Source: Mesorhizobium sp. M2E.F.Ca.ET.219.01.1.1 (lineage in GTDB: Bacteria; Pseudomonadota; Alphaproteobacteria; Rhizobiales; Rhizobiaceae). From it: a DNA stretch of 64,000 bases. Shown here piece after piece: positions 61,844-64,000 of the stretch. The stretch is taken from assembly GCF_004016445.2 (NCBI RefSeq), contig NZ_SADT02000001.1, positions 1,221,630 to 1,285,629 of the forward strand, read 5' to 3'. The notes beneath the pieces are model-generated. The model made no database searches. It saw only the letters and a list, made by a program, of their open reading frames with translations, and had not been told where the DNA came from. The translations under genes and the position numbers were made by a program. The number at the start of each line of letters is the position of its first letter. Positions within the stretch are counted from its first letter, which is position 1.

Positions 61844-62869
61844 TCAATCGCTCTCTCGCGCGACCAGCTCCAGCGGCCAGACTTCGCGGATGATGCGCGT
61901 GCCCTCAGGACCAGCGAAGGCGGGAAGCGACGCCAGCAGCATCTCGGCAAGCCGCCGGCCCATGGGCTCCAGCGACGGTCGGAAGGCGGTCAGCGCCGGT
62001 GAGAAGTAGCGGCAGAGCGGCGTGTCGACGATGACGATCACCGCGATGTCGTGGCCGGGCCTGATGCCCATTTCGGCCAGCGCCTTGCAGCCGCCGAGCG
62101 CCATGGCGTCGTTGTTGAAGATGATGGCTGTCGGCTGGTCCTTGGAGAGCATTACGCGCGACGTCACCTGGTAGCCGCCGGTCTCGTTGATGAAGCCGTC
62201 GGCGATCAGGCCGGGGTCGACTTCGATGCCATGCCGCCTCAGCGCCTTGCGGTAGCCGTCGAGGAACAGGTAGCCGAAGTTGAGATCGAGCGAAGGGCGG
62301 ATGGCGGCAATGCGGCGGTGGCCGCGCGCGACCAGCCGGTCGACGGCTTCCTCACCCGCCCTCTCGAAATCGATATCGAGCGAGGGATAGGTGTCGCCGC
62401 CGGATTGACTTCGGCCAAGCGTGGCGAAGGGAAAGCCGGCCCTGCTGAGATAGTCGATCCGATCGTCTTCCCGCCGCGTATTGGCCAACACGACCGCGTC
62501 GGCGCGGCGCGTCTCAACCACGCGGCGCAGCCTCTCCGGCTGATATTGGCCGGGCTCACCCATGACGACCATCAGATCCAGGTCGTGCTCGGCGAGCTGT
62601 GCCTGCAGACCGGTCAGGAACGGGATGAAGAACGGCTCGCCATATTGCTGGTCGCCGGGATGCGGTTGCAGCATGAAGGCGATCGACCGGGTGGCGCCCT
62701 GACGCAGGCTGCGGCCCGACTGGTTGGGCGAATAGTTCAGCTTCCTGGCTGCCTCGAGCACGCGCTGGCGCGTCTCCGCATTGACATCGGCGCGGCCGTT
62801 CAGCGCGCGCGACACGGTGCCGATCGAAATGTTCAGGTGACGCGCGAGATCGTGGATGCTGGACGCCAA
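61844..62869 (-). CDS. LacI-family transcriptional regulator
   Basis: A 341-residue repressor. The N-terminal helix-turn-helix (IHDLARHLNISIGTVSRALNGRADV) with hinge (RKLNYSPNQSGRSLRQG) is followed by a periplasmic-binding-protein-like effector domain for a sugar or polyol. The start is TTG, with GGGGAG upstream; no earlier ATG fits the family N-terminus. It is divergent from a Gfo/Idh/MocA oxidoreductase, and two LacI-type operators lie between them, so it likely represses that gene or operon and perhaps itself. Confidence 0.93.
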   Translation of the reverse strand: MASSIHDLARHLNISIGTVSRALNGRADVNAETRQRVLEAARKLNYSPNQSGRSLRQGATRSIAFMLQPHPGDQQYGEPFFIPFLTGLQAQLAEHDLDLMVVMGEPGQYQPERLRRVVETRRADAVVLANTRREDDRIDYLSRAGFPFATLGRSQSGGDTYPSLDIDFERAGEEAVDRLVARGHRRIAAIRPSLDLNFGYLFLDGYRKALRRHGIEVDPGLIADGFINETGGYQVTSRVMLSKDQPTAIIFNNDAMALGGCKALAEMGIRPGHDIAVIVIVDTPLCRYFSPALTAFRPSLEPMGRRLAEMLLASLPAFAGPEGTRIIREVWPLELVARESD

Positions 62870-62951
62870 GGCCGGTTCTCCCCACTGTCCTCGCTAGCAC
62901 CGGCCGCCCTTCAGGCCAAGCAGTGGATGTCGATTTTTCGCGAGCAGGTGA

Positions 62952-63008
62952 TTGACATTCTACGCCATCGGGTGTGTTCTCGTAAACGTTTACGGAAAAA
63001 CGTTTACG
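62952..63008 (+). promoter_or_regulatory. promoter with two LacI-type operators
   Basis: TTGACA at 62952-62957 is a good -35; the matching -10 at 62975-62980 (TGTTCT) is weak. Just downstream, CGTAAACGTTTACG (62981-62994) is a perfect palindrome centred on CG, and a second AACGTTTACG core is centred 14 bases further on (63001/63002). These match the AACGTT-centred operators of LacI/GalR regulators. Placement over the expected start of transcription suggests repression of the oxidoreductase gene at 63069. Confidence 0.75.
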
Positions 63009-63068
63009 GTGATGCCGGAAATGCCGTGACACTCGGGCTGGAGGGGCCGAGCGGAGGAGGAGCGCTGG

Positions 63069-64000
63069 ATGATGAAGGTCGTCCTGGTCGGGTGCGGAGC
63101 CATGAGCAAGCAGTGGCTCGATGCCGCAAGGCAGGTCGACGGGCTCGCCATTGCCGGCCTTGTCGACCTCGATGCCGAGCGGGCGCAGGCGAGGGCGCGC
63201 GAATACGATCTCACCAACGCAGTCGTCGGCACAAGCCTCGACGCCGTACTCGACGAGACGAAGGCCGACGCCGTGTTCGATGTCGTGGTGCCGGCGGCCC
63301 GCCGCGAGGTCGCGCTTTCGGCCTTTGCCCATCATTGCCACCTGCTCACCGAAAAGCCGCTGGCCGACAGCCCCGAGAATGCGCGGGCCATCATCGCGGC
63401 GGCGCGCCAGGCCGGGCGCGTGCATGCCGTCGTCCAGAACCGGCGCTATGTCGCCAATGTCCGGCGGATCAGGCGCTTCCTCGATTCCGGCGCCATCGGC
63501 AAGCCGACCAGCATCCATGCCGACTTCTTCATCGCGCCGCATTTCGGCGGCTTTCGCGAGGAGATGGCGCACGTGCTGCTGCTCGACATGGCGATCCACA
63601 CCTTCGATGCCGCGCGCTACATGGTCGCCGGCGAGCCGGCCAGCGTCTATTGCCAGGAATGGGAGCCGGCCAGTTCCTGGTACCGGCAGGGCTCGTCGGC
63701 CAGCGCCGTCTTCGACCTCGGCGGCGGCAAGGTCTTCACCTATGCCGGCTCCTGGTGCGCCGACGGCTTCCGCACCAGTTGGGAAGGCAGCTGGCGCATC
63801 GTCGCCGAGCGCGGCAGCCTTTTGTGGGACGGCCATGACGAGCTGAAGGCGGAGACGGTTGCGTCCGGCCGCGACGGCATCATCGACAAGACGCAAGCCA
63901 TCGAGGTGCCGGCGCTCGACCCGGCCGACCGCGTCGGCGGACATCTCGGCATCATCCAGGATTTCATGCGTGCGATCGAAAGCGGCACCGAGCCGGAGAC
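63069..64000 (+). CDS. Gfo/Idh/MocA-family oxidoreductase, 3' end beyond the window
   Basis: The first 310 codons of an NAD(P)-dependent sugar or inositol dehydrogenase-like protein. It starts MMKVVLVGCGAMSKQWLDAA (Rossmann GxGxxx) and has LTEKPLADSPENA with the family EKP motif and HVLLLDMAIHTFDAARYM with the catalytic DxxxH. GGAGGAGG lies before the two adjacent ATG codons. It is probably the first gene of a sugar-catabolic operon under the divergent LacI regulator. The end is cut off by the window edge, not by a mutation. Confidence 0.93.
   Translation, partial: MMKVVLVGCGAMSKQWLDAARQVDGLAIAGLVDLDAERAQARAREYDLTNAVVGTSLDAVLDETKADAVFDVVVPAARREVALSAFAHHCHLLTEKPLADSPENARAIIAAARQAGRVHAVVQNRRYVANVRRIRRFLDSGAIGKPTSIHADFFIAPHFGGFREEMAHVLLLDMAIHTFDAARYMVAGEPASVYCQEWEPASSWYRQGSSASAVFDLGGGKVFTYAGSWCADGFRTSWEGSWRIVAERGSLLWDGHDELKAETVASGRDGIIDKTQAIEVPALDPADRVGGHLGIIQDFMRAIESGTEPE

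Overview
The window is a GC-rich chromosomal segment of an alphaproteobacterium, most likely Rhizobiales and probably Mesorhizobium or a close relative. The evidence is the order and protein character of the division/cell-wall (dcw) cluster, a betaine-lipid btaAB pair behind a Pho box, a fused 5-oxoprolinase, an alphaproteobacterial class A RNase P RNA, and several short intergenic repeat families that I associate with rhizobial genomes. The genus is inference; no rRNA gene is present to confirm it. No prophage, IS element, CRISPR array, tRNA or rRNA was seen.

Layout. (1) 1-9.6 kb: the end of an ArsR-type regulator/methyltransferase, metF, a candidate 28-aa membrane peptide, an EamA transporter, a type III PLP decarboxylase, an SDR/LysR divergent pair whose LysR gene carries an in-frame stop, and three secreted or envelope enzymes (MltB-type transglycosylase, GH25 muramidase, serine hydrolase). 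(2) 9.6-15.3 kb: btaB-btaA, with direct repeats of the Pho box upstream, and a large 5-oxoprolinase/hydantoinase, all on the minus strand. (3) 15.4-20.5 kb: a small lipoprotein, TerB/J-domain protein, cell-wall amidase, SLT transglycosylase, rnpB, a parDE toxin-antitoxin pair and a Cys/Met-metabolism PLP enzyme. (4) 20.7-46.6 kb: the dcw cluster mraZ-rsmH-ftsL-ftsI-murE-murF-mraY-murD-ftsW-murG-murC-murB, a 452-bp gap, ddl-ftsQ-ftsA-ftsZ, then lpxC, bamD, recN, ligA, all on the plus strand and mostly overlapping by 1-4 bases. (5) 46.6-64 kb: ordinary accessory and housekeeping genes: DUF2461, two SDRs, azlCD, aminopeptidase P, prmA-SCO1, creA, a hexapeptide acyltransferase, an iron-permease-like protein, a TMEM175-type channel, MFS and MATE transporters, a phytase-like secreted protein, and a LacI regulator divergent from a Gfo/Idh/MocA oxidoreductase that runs off the end.

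How it fits together. The core supplies peptidoglycan precursors (MurC-F, MraY, MurG), septal synthesis (FtsW, FtsI) and the divisome (FtsL, FtsQ, FtsA, FtsZ). LpxC and BamD link it to outer-membrane building. Four or five cell-wall hydrolases lie in the 15 kb upstream. A candidate sigma70-type promoter overlaid by three 10-bp-spaced MraZ-type repeats precedes mraZ. The most interesting non-coding signals are that MraZ operator, the btaA Pho box, the LacI operators, and three families of dispersed intergenic repeats. I did not find a convincing new multi-gene system.
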